A stretch of 64,000 nucleotides of DNA from Bacillus infantis NRRL B-14911 (GCF_000473245.1 NC_022524.1:1636501-1700500), one strand, 5' to 3'. Shown: positions 32,578 to 42,432, numbered from the stretch's first letter. Notes: a model not told the origin generated them from the letters alone. A program made the numbers and translations.

Positions 32578-34212
32578 ATGGAGATTTTAAATCTCTCACT
32601 GCCGGCATCCAGCCGGTTTGCGACAGATTATACGTCTCATGAGCCTGAGGTGGAGCGTTTTTTCCATTACCGCTATCATGATGCCAGCGAATATCAAAGG
32701 CGTTTGAACGAGCTGAAGGGACGGAAGTTTTACAGAGAAGAGCTTGCCGATTATATCGGGCAATATATGTCCAGATTTCCTTCTTCGGACAAAACCGGCA
32801 TTTCATTAGATAAGCTTCGCTCGGAGGACAGTGTGGTCATCATCGGCGGACAGCAAGCAGGAATATTGACTGGGCCTTTATATACTATACATAAAGTAAT
32901 TTCTATAATTGTTCTTGCAAAGCAGAAGGAAGCCGAACTCGGAGTTCCCGTTGTACCGGTGTTCTGGATAGCCGGGGAGGATCATGATTATCATGAGGTC
33001 AATCATATCTTTGCGGAGAACAGCGGGCGGATTGAAAAAGCTGTGTATCCGCATAAGATACTGGAGAAGAAAATGGTATCTATGATCGAGCTGGATCGAG
33101 CCCTGTGTTTCCGCTGGGCTGAAAGCCTGATTGAAGGCTATGGAGAAACAGAGCATACAAAAGATCTGCTTCAGTTTGTCCAGCGGGCTGCCGACGAGTC
33201 AGAAACCTTTGTGGACTTTTTTTCATATATGATTATGGAGCTGTTTAAGGAATATGGCATTTTGCTTGCCGATTCAGGCGACAGCCGCCTGAGAAAGCTT
33301 GAAAAAAACATTTTCTCTGAACAGCTGAGCCAGTTTTCCTCCATCACCAAAGCTGTCAAACAGCAGCAGAGGGAAGTGGAGGCGGCCGGTTTTAAGCCGG
33401 CGATCGAAATAGGAGATAATGCAGCAAACCTTTTCTTCTATGATGAACTCAATTCTGAAAGGGTCCTTCTGGAATATAATGAGGAACTCAACGTATTCGA
33501 AGGCAAAAACGGAGCTATTCAGTTTTCTCTTGATGAACTGTCGCTGATTGCCAAGGGATCGCCTGAAAAGCTAAGCAATAATGTGGTGACAAGGCCAATT
33601 ACGCAGGAACGGCTTTTCCCGGTCCTTGCTTTTATTGCCGGCCCGGGGGAAATTGCCTATTGGGCAGAGCTCAAACAGGCATTTGAACATCTCGGCATGG
33701 AGATGCCTCCGATTGTGCCAAGGCTGAATATCACATTGCTGGAAAGGCCTGTTGCTTCGGACATCCAGGATCTGGACCTGGAAATTGCAGCGGTTTTGGA
33801 AAATGGAACAGGCAAAGAGCAGGAAGCTTTTGTGGATGGAGTAAAGGACCAGGCGCTTTCAAGCCTTTTCGGAGAAACGAAAAAGCAGCTGATCAGCCAG
33901 TATAAGATGATTGAAAGCCGTCTTCGGGAAACTGACAGGGGAATGCTGCCCCTGCTTGAAAAAAATGAATCTTTTCTTCTAAAGCAGCTGGATTTCATGG
34001 AGGCGAAGACTGAAGAAAGCTTGAAAAACAGGCATTCAGCCATTCTTTCTAAATACAGGCGGATTGAAGCTGCCTTAAGGCCATCGGGGTCGCCTCAGGA
34101 ACGGATCTGGAATATCCTATATTATCTGAATTTGCATGGTCTTACCCTTATAGACGATATAATGGAGCTTCCATTTGAGTTTGATGGAAAGCATAAACTG
34201 GTAAAGCTCTAA
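32578..34212 (+). CDS. bshC: Bacillithiol biosynthesis cysteine-adding enzyme BshC
   Basis: Joins cysteine to glucosaminyl-malate to complete bacillithiol, the low-molecular-weight thiol of many Firmicutes. The 544-aa protein matches BshC (B. subtilis YllA) throughout. It has a Rossmann-like core with VVIIGGQQAGILTGPLYTIHK (read in parts, about 83-103), VFWIAGEDHDYHEVNH (about 128-143), and a C-terminal long coiled coil (about 425-500), which mediates dimerisation. GAAAGGAAGTACTTAG precedes the ATG. Position just before mraZ is as in B. subtilis. Confidence 0.95.
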   Translation: MEILNLSLPASSRFATDYTSHEPEVERFFHYRYHDASEYQRRLNELKGRKFYREELADYIGQYMSRFPSSDKTGISLDKLRSEDSVVIIGGQQAGILTGPLYTIHKVISIIVLAKQKEAELGVPVVPVFWIAGEDHDYHEVNHIFAENSGRIEKAVYPHKILEKKMVSMIELDRALCFRWAESLIEGYGETEHTKDLLQFVQRAADESETFVDFFSYMIMELFKEYGILLADSGDSRLRKLEKNIFSEQLSQFSSITKAVKQQQREVEAAGFKPAIEIGDNAANLFFYDELNSERVLLEYNEELNVFEGKNGAIQFSLDELSLIAKGSPEKLSNNVVTRPITQERLFPVLAFIAGPGEIAYWAELKQAFEHLGMEMPPIVPRLNITLLERPVASDIQDLDLEIAAVLENGTGKEQEAFVDGVKDQALSSLFGETKKQLISQYKMIESRLRETDRGMLPLLEKNESFLLKQLDFMEAKTEESLKNRHSAILSKYRRIEAALRPSGSPQERIWNILYYLNLHGLTLIDDIMELPFEFDGKHKLVKL

Positions 34213-34244
34213 AAAGAAGGACGGCCACTGACCTGCATGCCTGT

Positions 34245-34286
34245 AAAGAGGTTTGGGATGGAAACATTCCAAACCTCTTTTTTTTT
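34245..34286 (+). terminator. Intrinsic terminator downstream of bshC
   Basis: Stem AAAGAGGTTTGG / CCAAACCTCTTT with a 12-base loop, then T9. It insulates the dcw cluster from upstream transcription. Confidence 0.93.
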
Positions 34287-34464
34287 ATGAGTTTTTTTGA
34301 AATGGAAATTTGTTTCCCCATCCCTTGTCAATATGGCTGGGAATTTTTTCGCATTGAGAGCAGCGCCTGCATCCAGGAAAGAATTTTCCATCAGGAAATA
34401 AAAAGGAGAAAAATAATTATTTACCAGAAGGATTTGCAGAATGCAAGGAGAATATTAAAAACAT

Positions 34465-34511
34465 GTGGAGGAAAGTGGGGGAATGTGGTACATTTGAGTT
34501 GGAAAGTGGGG
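34465..34511 (+). promoter_or_regulatory. MraZ-box-like direct repeats (dcw operator)
   Basis: GTGGAG, GTGGGG and GTGGTA begin at 34465, 34475 and 34485, exactly 10 bp apart, and another AAAGTGGGG is at 34503-34511. MraZ proteins bind GTGG/TGGG-type repeats with helical spacing ahead of mraZ and repress the cluster. The last box lies eight bases before the mraZ ATG and overlaps the only ribosome-binding site candidate. Confidence 0.72.
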
Positions 34512-34519
34512 TTTAGGGC

Positions 34520-34951
34520 ATGTTCATGGGCGAATACCATCATAATGTTGATACAAAAGGCCGTTTGATAGTGCCTGCTAAATTCCGTGACAATTTGGGC
34601 GAAATGTTCATTTTGACACGCGGGCTTGATCAATGTTTGTTTGGCTATCCGCTTTCTGAATGGAAGCAGCTTGAAACAAAGCTGAAAGGGCTGCCCTTGA
34701 CCAAGAAGGATGCACGAGCGTTTACCCGCTTTTTCTTTTCCGGTGCATCTGAATGCGAACTCGATAAGCAGGGAAGAATCAACATTTCCAGCCCGCTCAT
34801 GCAATATGCGAAGCTGGAAAAGGAATGTGTCATAGTAGGCGTTTCCAATCGAATCGAAATATGGAGCAAACATCTGTGGGAAGATTTTTTTGCAGAGTCA
34901 GAGGAATCTTTTGCTGAAATTGCAGAAAATATGATTGGGTTTGATATATAA
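34520..34951 (+). CDS. mraZ: Transcriptional regulator MraZ
   Basis: First gene of the dcw cluster and its autoregulator. The 143-aa protein contains two AbrB-like (SpoVT/MraZ) beta-fold domains: [24 protein letters not shown] (read in parts, about 1-24) and [19 protein letters not shown] (about 78-96). MraZ forms ring-shaped oligomers and binds repeats upstream of itself. The ATG at 34520 matches the family N-terminus although the ribosome-binding site is weak (GTGGGG eight bases away). It is followed by rsmH after 61 bases. Confidence 0.95.
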   Translation: MFMGEYHHNVDTKGRLIVPAKFRDNLGEMFILTRGLDQCLFGYPLSEWKQLETKLKGLPLTKKDARAFTRFFFSGASECELDKQGRINISSPLMQYAKLEKECVIVGVSNRIEIWSKHLWEDFFAESEESFAEIAENMIGFDI

Positions 34952-35012
34952 TGGGAATGTTTTATTAGTATAATAATTCCTCGATGATTCGATTGGAAGG
35001 TGGAAGACAAGG

Positions 35013-35945
35013 ATGTTTGATCATAAAACAGTTTTGCTGGAGGAAACGGTAGCCGGTCTCGATATTAAGCCGGATGGCGTCTATGTCGATTGTACAATGG
35101 GCGGGGCCGGCCACAGTGAACTGATTCTGACACAGCTGTCAAGCCGGGGGAAGCTGTATGCTTTTGACCAGGATGAAACAGCTATTGAAAATGCACAAGA
35201 GAAGCTCAGCAAATATGGAGACAAAATCACTATAATAAAAAGCAATTTTCTTCATTTAAAGGAAGAGCTGGAAAAAGCCGGAGTCACTGAGGTGGATGGT
35301 GTGCTCTATGATCTTGGCGTATCTTCGCCGCAGCTTGATACACCTGAGCGGGGATTCAGCTATCATCATGATGCTCCGCTTGATATGCGGATGGATAAGG
35401 ATGCAAGCCTGTCCGCTTATGAAGTGGTGAATGATTGGCCGTATGAGGACCTTGTCAGGATTTTCTTCCGGTATGGCGAGGAAAAGTTCTCAAAGCAAAT
35501 AGCAAGAAAGATTGAAGCCGCCAGGGAGAAAGCACCGATTGAGACGACCTCCCAGCTGGTCGAACTGATAAAAGACGGCATACCGGCACCGGCAAGAAGG
35601 AAGGGCGGCCATCCTGCCAAGCGGGTTTTCCAGGCAATCAGGATAGCTGTCAACGATGAGCTTGGTGTTTTTGAGAAGTCGCTTGAGCAGGCTATTGATA
35701 TTCTAAAGCCAGGCGGCCGGATCAGTGTCATAACTTTCCACTCGCTTGAGGACAGGATATGCAAAGCGACTTTCAAGAAAGCAAGCGAGACTCCGCCGCT
35801 GCCTCCGGGCCTGCCGATCATTCCAGACGAGTTCAAGCCGGTGCTTAAGCTTGTTGCAAGGAAGCCTATACTTCCATCAGAAGAAGAGCTGGAAGAAAAT
35901 AACAGGGCGCGGTCGGCAAAGCTGAGGGTTGCAGAAAAACTGTAA
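35013..35945 (+). CDS. rsmH: 16S rRNA (cytosine(1402)-N4)-methyltransferase RsmH
   Basis: Methylates N4 of C1402 in the ribosomal P site. The 310-aa SAM-dependent enzyme (formerly MraW) has [13 protein letters not shown] (about 28-40) as motif [16 protein letters not shown], the catalytic-region [20 protein letters not shown] (about 99-118), [15 protein letters not shown] and the C-terminal [14 protein letters not shown]. An inserted helical domain lies near 120-210. AAGGTGG precedes the ATG. It is the second dcw gene; two hairpins follow before ftsL. Confidence 0.97.
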   Translation: MFDHKTVLLEETVAGLDIKPDGVYVDCTMGGAGHSELILTQLSSRGKLYAFDQDETAIENAQEKLSKYGDKITIIKSNFLHLKEELEKAGVTEVDGVLYDLGVSSPQLDTPERGFSYHHDAPLDMRMDKDASLSAYEVVNDWPYEDLVRIFFRYGEEKFSKQIARKIEAAREKAPIETTSQLVELIKDGIPAPARRKGGHPAKRVFQAIRIAVNDELGVFEKSLEQAIDILKPGGRISVITFHSLEDRICKATFKKASETPPLPPGLPIIPDEFKPVLKLVARKPILPSEEELEENNRARSAKLRVAEKL

Positions 35946-36039
35946 GCAGACTAATAAGGGGACAAGCTTAACAGCTTGCCCCAATATAAAAATTAAGGCC
36001 AGGCATTGCCCGGCCCTATATGATCACAGGAGGGATAAA

Positions 36040-36399
36040 ATGAGCAACTTGGCAAGGAAAATGCAGCAGGAGGAAGTACAGCAGCACAAGACAGCTGTAA
36101 AGGTGAAGAAGGTTAAGATTAAGAACCTGTGGCTCTCGCCCGGCGAAAAAATAATGGGTGTCGTTTTTGGGGCCATTGTCTGTTTTGGCGCTGTCCACAT
36201 CATTTCAAACCAGGCTGCCATTTATGAGATGAACAAAGATATCCAGGATATCCAAACCTCTATAAACGAGAAAGAAAAATCAAATCGCGAGCTTGAAATG
36301 CAAATCAGCGAGCTAAGTACATACGAGCGCATTTTTGAAAAAGCAAAATCTCTTGGTCTGACACTTAATGAAAATGTCAGAGGTGTACAGGATAAATGA
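36040..36399 (+). CDS. ftsL: Cell division protein FtsL
   Basis: A 119-aa bitopic protein with a short basic cytoplasmic part, one membrane helix (about 41-58) and an extracytoplasmic coiled coil (about 60-112). It forms the FtsL-DivIC-DivIB subcomplex that activates septal peptidoglycan synthesis. In B. subtilis FtsL is unstable and limiting for division. The ATG at 36040 follows AGGAGGG (36028-36034). The frame is open about 37 codons further upstream but without a start site that fits. It overlaps pbpB by four bases (ATGA), indicating coupling. Confidence 0.93.
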   Translation: MSNLARKMQQEEVQQHKTAVKVKKVKIKNLWLSPGEKIMGVVFGAIVCFGAVHIISNQAAIYEMNKDIQDIQTSINEKEKSNRELEMQISELSTYERIFEKAKSLGLTLNENVRGVQDK

Positions 36400-38639
36400 T
36401 GAAAAAACAGCCAAATATCAATTATGGAGCAGCGATATTATTTGTAATATTCAGCCTGCTCTTTTTTGTTCTGATGTACAGATTTGTGTCAATTCAAATA
36501 ACAGGAGAAGCGGGCGGCCAGCCTTTGGCGGCAAAAGCGGAGCAGAAGTATACCAATGAACGCGTCCTTGAGGCGAAAAGGGGAACCATCTATGACCGGG
36601 GGGGCGATGTGGTAGCAGAGGACGCCAGCTCATTTACGCTGGTTGCCATTCTTGATAAAGATATGACTGTCAACAAAAAGAAGCCTAAGCACGTGGTTGA
36701 CAAAGATAAAACGGCAAGGGAGCTTTCCAAGGTAATTGACCTGGAAGAATCCGAGATTAAGAGGATTCTATCAAAGCCTGATGCCAAACAGGTGGAGTTT
36801 GGTACGGCAGGCCGCAATATATCCAATTCGCTTAAGAGGGAAATCGAGGACCTGAAGCTTCCGGGAATTTCTTTCCGGCCGGAAATCAAGCGATTCTACC
36901 CTAATGGTATGTTTGCATCCCATCTGGTGGGCTATGTTGAAAAGCCCGAAGAAGAGGATAAGGATGAGCCGGAAAGAACGCCGGCAGTCGGAAAGCTCGG
37001 GATAGAAAAAAGCCTGAACACCGTCCTGAGCGGCATCAATGGGAAGGTAACCTATGAAAAAGATCACTGGGGATATCTTCTCCCGGGGACTGACGAAAAG
37101 GTAAAACCGGCCAAGGATGGAAATGATGTTTATCTGACGATCGATAAAAAAATCCAGACATTTCTGGAAGACAGCATGAATAGTGTCCAAAAAGAATATA
37201 ATCCGAAGAAAATGGTGGCGATCGTGGCTGACCCTAAGACAGGGGACATCCTGGCCATGTCTCAGCGGCCGTCCTTCCATCCCCAGACAAGGGAAGGCCT
37301 GTCAGATGATTGGTATAATGAGGCAATCGAGACTTCATTTGAACCTGGTTCGACCATGAAGATATTTACGCTGGCATCAGCGATTGAAGAAGGGCAGTTC
37401 AATCCCAATGCCTGGTATGAGTCAGGGACCTATGTGGTGGACAAGGGATCAAGGCCGGTCCGGGACCATAACTATGGACGGGGATGGGGTTCAATCACCT
37501 ATCTCGAAGGAGTGCAGCGATCCTCCAATGTTGCTTTTGCAAAAATTGCCAAAGAGCAGCTTGGCTTTGATGCTTTCAGGAAGTATTTGACCAGGTTTGG
37601 GTTTGATAATCCTACCGGAATAGACCTTCCGAATGAAACAGGTGCTAAATTCGCCTATCAGTATCCGATTGAAAAGGCAAACACTGCATTCGGACAAGGG
37701 ACGGCTGTCACGCCGATCCAGCAGATCCAGGCAGCAACCGCCATTGCGAATAAAGGGCAGATGATGAAGCCCCATGTGATTGACAAAATCGTTGATTCAG
37801 CAACAGGAGAAGTAATCAAGGACACAAAGCCTGAAAGCGCCGGAAAGCCGATATCCGAAAAAACGGCGAAGGAAGTCCTTGATATACTTGAAACAGTAGT
37901 TTCATCAGAGAAAGGTACAGGCTATAAAAAATATAATCTGGAAGGCTATAAAGTTGCCGGGAAAACCGGAACCGCACAGATTCCGGGATCAGGCGGATAT
38001 TTGACCGGGCCAGAAAACTATGTTTTCTCCTTCATGGGCATGGCGCCGGCAGAAGATCCTGAGCTGGTCATGTATGTGGCAGTCCAACAGCCGCAAATCG
38101 ATGATTACGTAAAAGGGTCTCTGCCTGTATCGCAGATCTTCAAGCCGGTTATGCAGAACAGCCTTCAATATTTGAATATAGAACCTTCAAAGCAGACGAA
38201 GGTCGAAGCAAAAGAGGTTCCGGATGTTGCAGGCCTTTCTGCGGATGATGCTGCCAAAAAGCTGAGCGGCGCAGGGTTTGTGCCGGCGGTGATCGGGAAG
38301 GGCGGCAAAATAACGGGACAGCTTCCGGAACCGGGAGCTTCTATACTCGAAGGGGAACGGGTAGTCATTAAAACGGACGGGACTTTGAATGTTCCTGATA
38401 TGCAGGGCTGGTCTATGAGGGATGTTATGAAGACGGCTAAAATTGCCGGCCTGAAGCTGAATACGGTAGGCAGCGGCTTTGCAGTCAAACAGAATCTTTC
38501 CCCGGGATCTCCAGTCAAAGAAGGCGAGTTTCTAATTGTGGACTTTGAAACGCCTCTGGAACAATACAGCCGGTCAGCTGCCGAAGAGGATGAAGCTGCC
38601 GGCGGGGAAGACGCTGAAGAGGAAGAAGTATTGGATTAA
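36396..38639 (+). CDS. pbpB: Penicillin-binding protein 2B (septal transpeptidase)
   Basis: Class B PBP that crosslinks peptidoglycan at the division septum. The 747-aa protein has a membrane anchor (about 12-34), a dimerisation domain, and a transpeptidase domain with STMK (Ser319 nucleophile), SSN (376-378) and KTG (523-525). Two C-terminal PASTA domains (about 612-735) follow, and an acidic tail (SAAEEDEAAGGEDAEEEE). The PASTA pair and acidic end resemble B. subtilis PBP2B, which is slightly shorter. Start overlaps the ftsL stop. spoVD follows 94 bases later. Confidence 0.96.
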   Translation: MMKKQPNINYGAAILFVIFSLLFFVLMYRFVSIQITGEAGGQPLAAKAEQKYTNERVLEAKRGTIYDRGGDVVAEDASSFTLVAILDKDMTVNKKKPKHVVDKDKTARELSKVIDLEESEIKRILSKPDAKQVEFGTAGRNISNSLKREIEDLKLPGISFRPEIKRFYPNGMFASHLVGYVEKPEEEDKDEPERTPAVGKLGIEKSLNTVLSGINGKVTYEKDHWGYLLPGTDEKVKPAKDGNDVYLTIDKKIQTFLEDSMNSVQKEYNPKKMVAIVADPKTGDILAMSQRPSFHPQTREGLSDDWYNEAIETSFEPGSTMKIFTLASAIEEGQFNPNAWYESGTYVVDKGSRPVRDHNYGRGWGSITYLEGVQRSSNVAFAKIAKEQLGFDAFRKYLTRFGFDNPTGIDLPNETGAKFAYQYPIEKANTAFGQGTAVTPIQQIQAATAIANKGQMMKPHVIDKIVDSATGEVIKDTKPESAGKPISEKTAKEVLDILETVVSSEKGTGYKKYNLEGYKVAGKTGTAQIPGSGGYLTGPENYVFSFMGMAPAEDPELVMYVAVQQPQIDDYVKGSLPVSQIFKPVMQNSLQYLNIEPSKQTKVEAKEVPDVAGLSADDAAKKLSGAGFVPAVIGKGGKITGQLPEPGASILEGERVVIKTDGTLNVPDMQGWSMRDVMKTAKIAGLKLNTVGSGFAVKQNLSPGSPVKEGEFLIVDFETPLEQYSRSAAEEDEAAGGEDAEEEEVLD

Positions 38640-38647
38640 CAGTAAAG

Positions 38648-38677
38648 GGCGCACCGTTTCAGGCGGTGCGTTCTATT
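38648..38677 (+). terminator. Weak terminator between pbpB and spoVD
   Basis: Stem GCGCACCG / CGGTGCGT with a seven-base loop followed by TCTATTT. The T tract is poor, so partial read-through into spoVD is likely. Confidence 0.55.
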
Positions 38678-38699
38678 TGTGCTGGTACAAGCATATAGT
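38671..38699 (+). promoter_or_regulatory. Candidate sigma-E-type promoter of spoVD
   Basis: TTCTATT (38671-38677), a 14-base spacer and CATATAGT (38692-38699) resemble the sigma-E consensus (kmATATT, N14-15, CATACAhT) with two mismatches in each element. spoVD is a sigma-E gene in B. subtilis. Medium-low confidence from sequence alone. Confidence 0.42.
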
Positions 38700-38733
38700 T
38701 GAACGAGCCATAATTGAAGGAGGTTCGTTTTTC

Positions 38734-40650
38734 ATGCGCGTTTCAAATGTTACCGTAAGAAAACGGTTGACCATTGCTTTATTGGCAGGCATACTCATCT
38801 TTTTCATCATCGATATCCGGCTCGGATATGTCCAGTTTTTCCTTGGCAGCATGCTGACGGATGAAGCTAAAGAGCTGTGGAGCCGGGACATCCCGTTCGA
38901 GCCGGAAAGGGGAGAAATCGTCGACCGCAATGGTGTGGCTTTGGCAACCAATGTCAGTGCCCCGACCGTCTATGTCGTTCCAAGGCAGGTAAAGGATCCT
39001 GATGAGACGGCTGAGAAGCTGGCCGCCATACTGAATATGTCCGAGGAGAAGGCGCTTCAGCTGATCACCAAGCAGGCATCAAGTGTGAAAATACCTGAGG
39101 GCAGAAAAATTTCCCATGAAAAAGCAACAGAAATCAGGGCAGAGGGAATGGCTGGGGTCTATATCGCCGAGGACTCCAAGCGGCATTATCCTTTTGGCAA
39201 TTATCTTTCACATGTGCTCGGATTTGCCGGGATCGACAACCAGGGGCTGATGGGGCTGGAGCTTTACTATGACAAAGATCTGAAGGGCGAGAAAGGCTCT
39301 GTCAAATTTTACGCAAATGCAAAAGGACAGCGGATGAATGATATGGCAGATGATTATAAGCCGCCGGTCGATGGCATGGACCTGAAGCTGACGATCGACT
39401 CGAAGGTGCAGACGATTGTCGAGAGGGAGCTGGATATTGCAGAGGCGGCCTATAATCCGGACGGGATCATTGCGATTGCCATGAACCCGAATACAGGGGA
39501 AATCCTCGCAATGTCAAGCAGGCCGGACTTTGATCCTGCCAATTTCCGGAACGTTGCGCCGGATATTTACAACCGGAACCTGCCGGTCTGGAGCTCATAT
39601 GAGCCGGGCTCCACTTTTAAAATCATCACTCTTGCAGCTGCCCTTGAAGAAGGGAAAGTAGACCTTGCCGAAGATCACTTTCATGATCCGGGCTACACTG
39701 AAGTAGGAGGAGCGAAGCTGCGCTGCTGGAAAAGAGGGGGGCATGGAAGCCAATCATTCCTCGAAGTCGTGCAGAATTCATGCAACCCGGGCTTTGTGGA
39801 ATTAGGAGAAAGGCTTGGGAAGGAAACACTGTTTAAATATATTAAAGACTTTGGTTTTGGTGCAAAAACAGGCATAGATCTTCAGGGTGAATCAAAAGGG
39901 ATCTTATTCGATCTTGAAAATGTCGGTCCGGTTGAACTGGCGACCACTGCTTTTGGACAGGGTGTTTCCGTTACGCCGATCCAGCAGGTTGCAGCAATAT
40001 CAGCAGCCGTCAATGGCGGGACGCTGTATACACCATTTATAGCAAAAGAGCTGATTGACCCTGCTTCAGGTGAAATCGTGATGAGAAAAACCCCTGAGGC
40101 TAAGAGGAAGGTCATATCAGAGGAAACTTCTAAGGAAATCCGCCTAGCACTTGAAAGTGTAGTGGCTCAAGGGTCCGGGAAAAAAGCGTTCGTAGACGGA
40201 TACAGGGTCGGCGGCAAAACCGGGACTGCGCAAAAGGCGGAAAACGGAAGATATCTCGAGAACAATCATATTGTGTCCTTTATAGGCTTTGCCCCTGCGG
40301 ACGATCCTGAGCTTGTTGTTTATGTGGCAGTTGACAATCCTAAAGGCACTATCCAGTTTGGCGGGGTGGTTGCTGCACCGATCGTCGGGAATATCATGGG
40401 CGACAGCCTTAGGGCAATGGGTGTTGAGCCGAGAAAGGAACAGCTTGAAAAAGAGCTGACATGGCTGGATACTCCGATGGTGGAAGTGCCCGATTTAGTA
40501 GGCATTACGAAAAAGGAGCTCGGCGAATTGATTGTCAACCTGAAAATAGACGGCAGCGGGGAAGGCGAGACAGTTGTCAGGCAAACCCCTCAGCCTGGTG
40601 TGAAACTGAAGGAAGGGTCTACAATCAGACTGTATTTTGATGACAAATAA
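38734..40650 (+). CDS. spoVD: SpoVD, sporulation-specific class B penicillin-binding protein
   Basis: Transpeptidase that crosslinks spore cortex peptidoglycan, working with SpoVE. The 638-aa protein, nearly the B. subtilis length, has a membrane anchor (about 12-35), the pedestal domain (FEPERGEIVDRNG near 50), STFK (Ser293), SCN (349-351) and KTG (495-497), and one C-terminal PASTA domain (about 582-636). The single PASTA domain and order after pbpB distinguish it from PBP2B. The frame is open from 38536, but GAAGGAGG (38716-38723) fixes the ATG at 38734. A terminator-like hairpin follows. Confidence 0.94.
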   Translation: MRVSNVTVRKRLTIALLAGILIFFIIDIRLGYVQFFLGSMLTDEAKELWSRDIPFEPERGEIVDRNGVALATNVSAPTVYVVPRQVKDPDETAEKLAAILNMSEEKALQLITKQASSVKIPEGRKISHEKATEIRAEGMAGVYIAEDSKRHYPFGNYLSHVLGFAGIDNQGLMGLELYYDKDLKGEKGSVKFYANAKGQRMNDMADDYKPPVDGMDLKLTIDSKVQTIVERELDIAEAAYNPDGIIAIAMNPNTGEILAMSSRPDFDPANFRNVAPDIYNRNLPVWSSYEPGSTFKIITLAAALEEGKVDLAEDHFHDPGYTEVGGAKLRCWKRGGHGSQSFLEVVQNSCNPGFVELGERLGKETLFKYIKDFGFGAKTGIDLQGESKGILFDLENVGPVELATTAFGQGVSVTPIQQVAAISAAVNGGTLYTPFIAKELIDPASGEIVMRKTPEAKRKVISEETSKEIRLALESVVAQGSGKKAFVDGYRVGGKTGTAQKAENGRYLENNHIVSFIGFAPADDPELVVYVAVDNPKGTIQFGGVVAAPIVGNIMGDSLRAMGVEPRKEQLEKELTWLDTPMVEVPDLVGITKKELGELIVNLKIDGSGEGETVVRQTPQPGVKLKEGSTIRLYFDDK

Positions 40651-40660
40651 GAGCAGGATG

Positions 40661-40692
40661 CGGGCGGCCGGTCAGCGCTGCCCGTTTTCTTT
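40661..40692 (+). terminator. Intrinsic terminator downstream of spoVD
   Basis: Stem CGGGCGGC / GCTGCCCG with one wobble pair and a loop of about eight bases, followed by TTTTCTTT. Confidence 0.72.
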
Positions 40693-40844
40693 AGTAAGAA
40701 GCAAAAGGAATTTTCTCATCCATTTCAGTCAAAGGAAGTTTTTCTTTAAATTTTCATTACTAAATGGCTAAAAGAAGAATAATCATGTAAAATATAAGTC
40801 GCCATGCAGGAATTATTTTGGCTGAGAGCTTTAGGGAAAGCATA

Positions 40845-40877
40845 CAGCTGCTTTTTCAGCTATGAAAAAAGCAGCTG
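40845..40877 (+). other. Strong hairpin in the murE leader
   Basis: CAGCTGCTTTTTCA pairs with TGAAAAAAGCAGCTG around a GCTA loop, leaving one bulged A: a 14-pair stem 95 bases before murE. It has no T tail outside the stem, so it is not a standard terminator. The remainder of the 321-base gap shows only the spoVD terminator and an AT-rich stretch without a clear promoter. Confidence 0.7.
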
Positions 40878-40971
40878 CAGATCCGCTGCGTGGCCGACTG
40901 AGCAAAACGGCAGGGGATGATGCAGGCTGATGCTGCCTGTCTTTCCTGCGGAATGAGAGGAATGGGTTCAA

Positions 40972-42432
40972 TTGAAATTACATACACTGCTACACTATCT
41001 CCACCCCTTTAAACCTTTTGGTGGTGATAATCCTGAAATTGTGTCCTTAGAAAATGATAGCAGGCAAGTGAAAAAAGGGAGCTTGTTCATCTGCATCGAG
41101 GGCTTTACGGTTGATGGACATCATTATGCAGAAACAGCTGTCCAGAACGGGGCGGCGGCCGTTTTGGCTGAGAGGGAGCTTTCGCTGAATGTCCCTGTCA
41201 TCATTGTCAAGGATACAGCAAGGGCCATGGCTGTACTGGCGGATGCTTTCTACGGCCAGCCAAGCCAGCAGCTGCATTTGATTGGAATCACCGGTACAAA
41301 CGGGAAAACGACGACAAGCCATCTTATTGAAAAGATTCTGGCTGATGCCGGCAAAAGCACGGGCCTCATCGGGACGATGTACACCAAAGTCGCCGGCGAG
41401 ACGCTTGAGACGAAGAATACGACGCCGGAAAGCCTGACATTGCAGAAGACCTTTGCTTCCATGGTCGAAAAGAAAGTGGAAGCGGCTGTTATGGAAGTAA
41501 GCTCCCACGCACTTGATGAAGGGCGCGTCCATGGCTGTGATTTCAATGTGGCCGTGTTTACTAATCTGACACAGGACCATTTGGATTACCACAAAACAAT
41601 GGACGAATACAGAAGGGCTAAAGGCTTGCTTTTTGCACAGCTTGGGAGCGCGTTCTATCACAATAAACCTAAGTATGCTGTACTGAATGCCGATGATCCG
41701 GCAAGCGCCGAATACAGGAAATCGACTGCCGCGCAGATTCTGACCTATGCAATCGATAATGAGGCGGATTTGCGTGCCGTGCACATCCAGATGGATGCCA
41801 GAGGCACTTCATTTGACCTTGTCAGCCCGTTTGGCGTGCACCCTGTTGCCATGCAGCTGATCGGCAAATTCAGTGTTTATAATGTGCTGGCTGCAATTGG
41901 GGCAGCTTTGGCTTCAGGTCTTGAGCTCGAAGCGATCCTGGAATCCATTTCAACTGTCAAAGGTGTCCCGGGCAGATTTGAAACAGTGGATGCCGGACAG
42001 GATTTTTCTGTGATTGTCGACTATGCGCATACTCCTGACAGTCTGGAAAATGCATTGGAAACAGTAAAAGAGTTTGCTGAGGGCCGGATTTTCGTCGTAG
42101 TTGGCTGCGGCGGTGACAGAGACAGAACCAAAAGGCCACTGATGGCTAAAATCGCCTGCGGGCTTGCAACTGATGCGGTATTTACATCGGATAATCCGAG
42201 AAGCGAAGATCCGGAAGAAATATTGAAAGATATGGCTGCGGGCGTCCCTGAAGGAAATTATACAATGATAGCAGACCGCAAAGAGGCAATAGCATACAGT
42301 GTTGGTGCTGCAGGCAAGGGAGATGTGATTCTCATAGCAGGCAAAGGGCATGAAACATACCAGCAGATCGGCGGGCAGACATTTGACTTTGACGACAGGA
42401 CTGCAGCCAGAGAAGCTATACAAAACAGATAA
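40972..42432 (+). CDS. murE: UDP-MurNAc-L-Ala-D-Glu : meso-diaminopimelate ligase MurE
   Basis: ATP-dependent ligase adding the third residue of the peptidoglycan stem peptide. The 486-aa protein has the three Mur ligase domains, with the ATP loop [19 protein letters not shown] (read in parts, about 104-122), the carbamoylated-Lys region and [15 protein letters not shown] in the C-terminal domain. DNPR (407-410) is the signature of enzymes that use meso-diaminopimelate rather than lysine, as expected for Bacillus. The TTG start at 40972 begins the family sequence [10 protein letters not shown], with GAGAGGAATGG upstream. Confidence 0.95.
   Translation: MKLHTLLHYLHPFKPFGGDNPEIVSLENDSRQVKKGSLFICIEGFTVDGHHYAETAVQNGAAAVLAERELSLNVPVIIVKDTARAMAVLADAFYGQPSQQLHLIGITGTNGKTTTSHLIEKILADAGKSTGLIGTMYTKVAGETLETKNTTPESLTLQKTFASMVEKKVEAAVMEVSSHALDEGRVHGCDFNVAVFTNLTQDHLDYHKTMDEYRRAKGLLFAQLGSAFYHNKPKYAVLNADDPASAEYRKSTAAQILTYAIDNEADLRAVHIQMDARGTSFDLVSPFGVHPVAMQLIGKFSVYNVLAAIGAALASGLELEAILESISTVKGVPGRFETVDAGQDFSVIVDYAHTPDSLENALETVKEFAEGRIFVVVGCGGDRDRTKRPLMAKIACGLATDAVFTSDNPRSEDPEEILKDMAAGVPEGNYTMIADRKEAIAYSVGAAGKGDVILIAGKGHETYQQIGGQTFDFDDRTAAREAIQNR

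Noticed and set aside
41047-41784. 245-codon minus-strand ORF opposite murE
   Set aside because: It lies fully inside a strongly conserved gene. No ribosome-binding site or family sequence was seen; it is a shadow frame.
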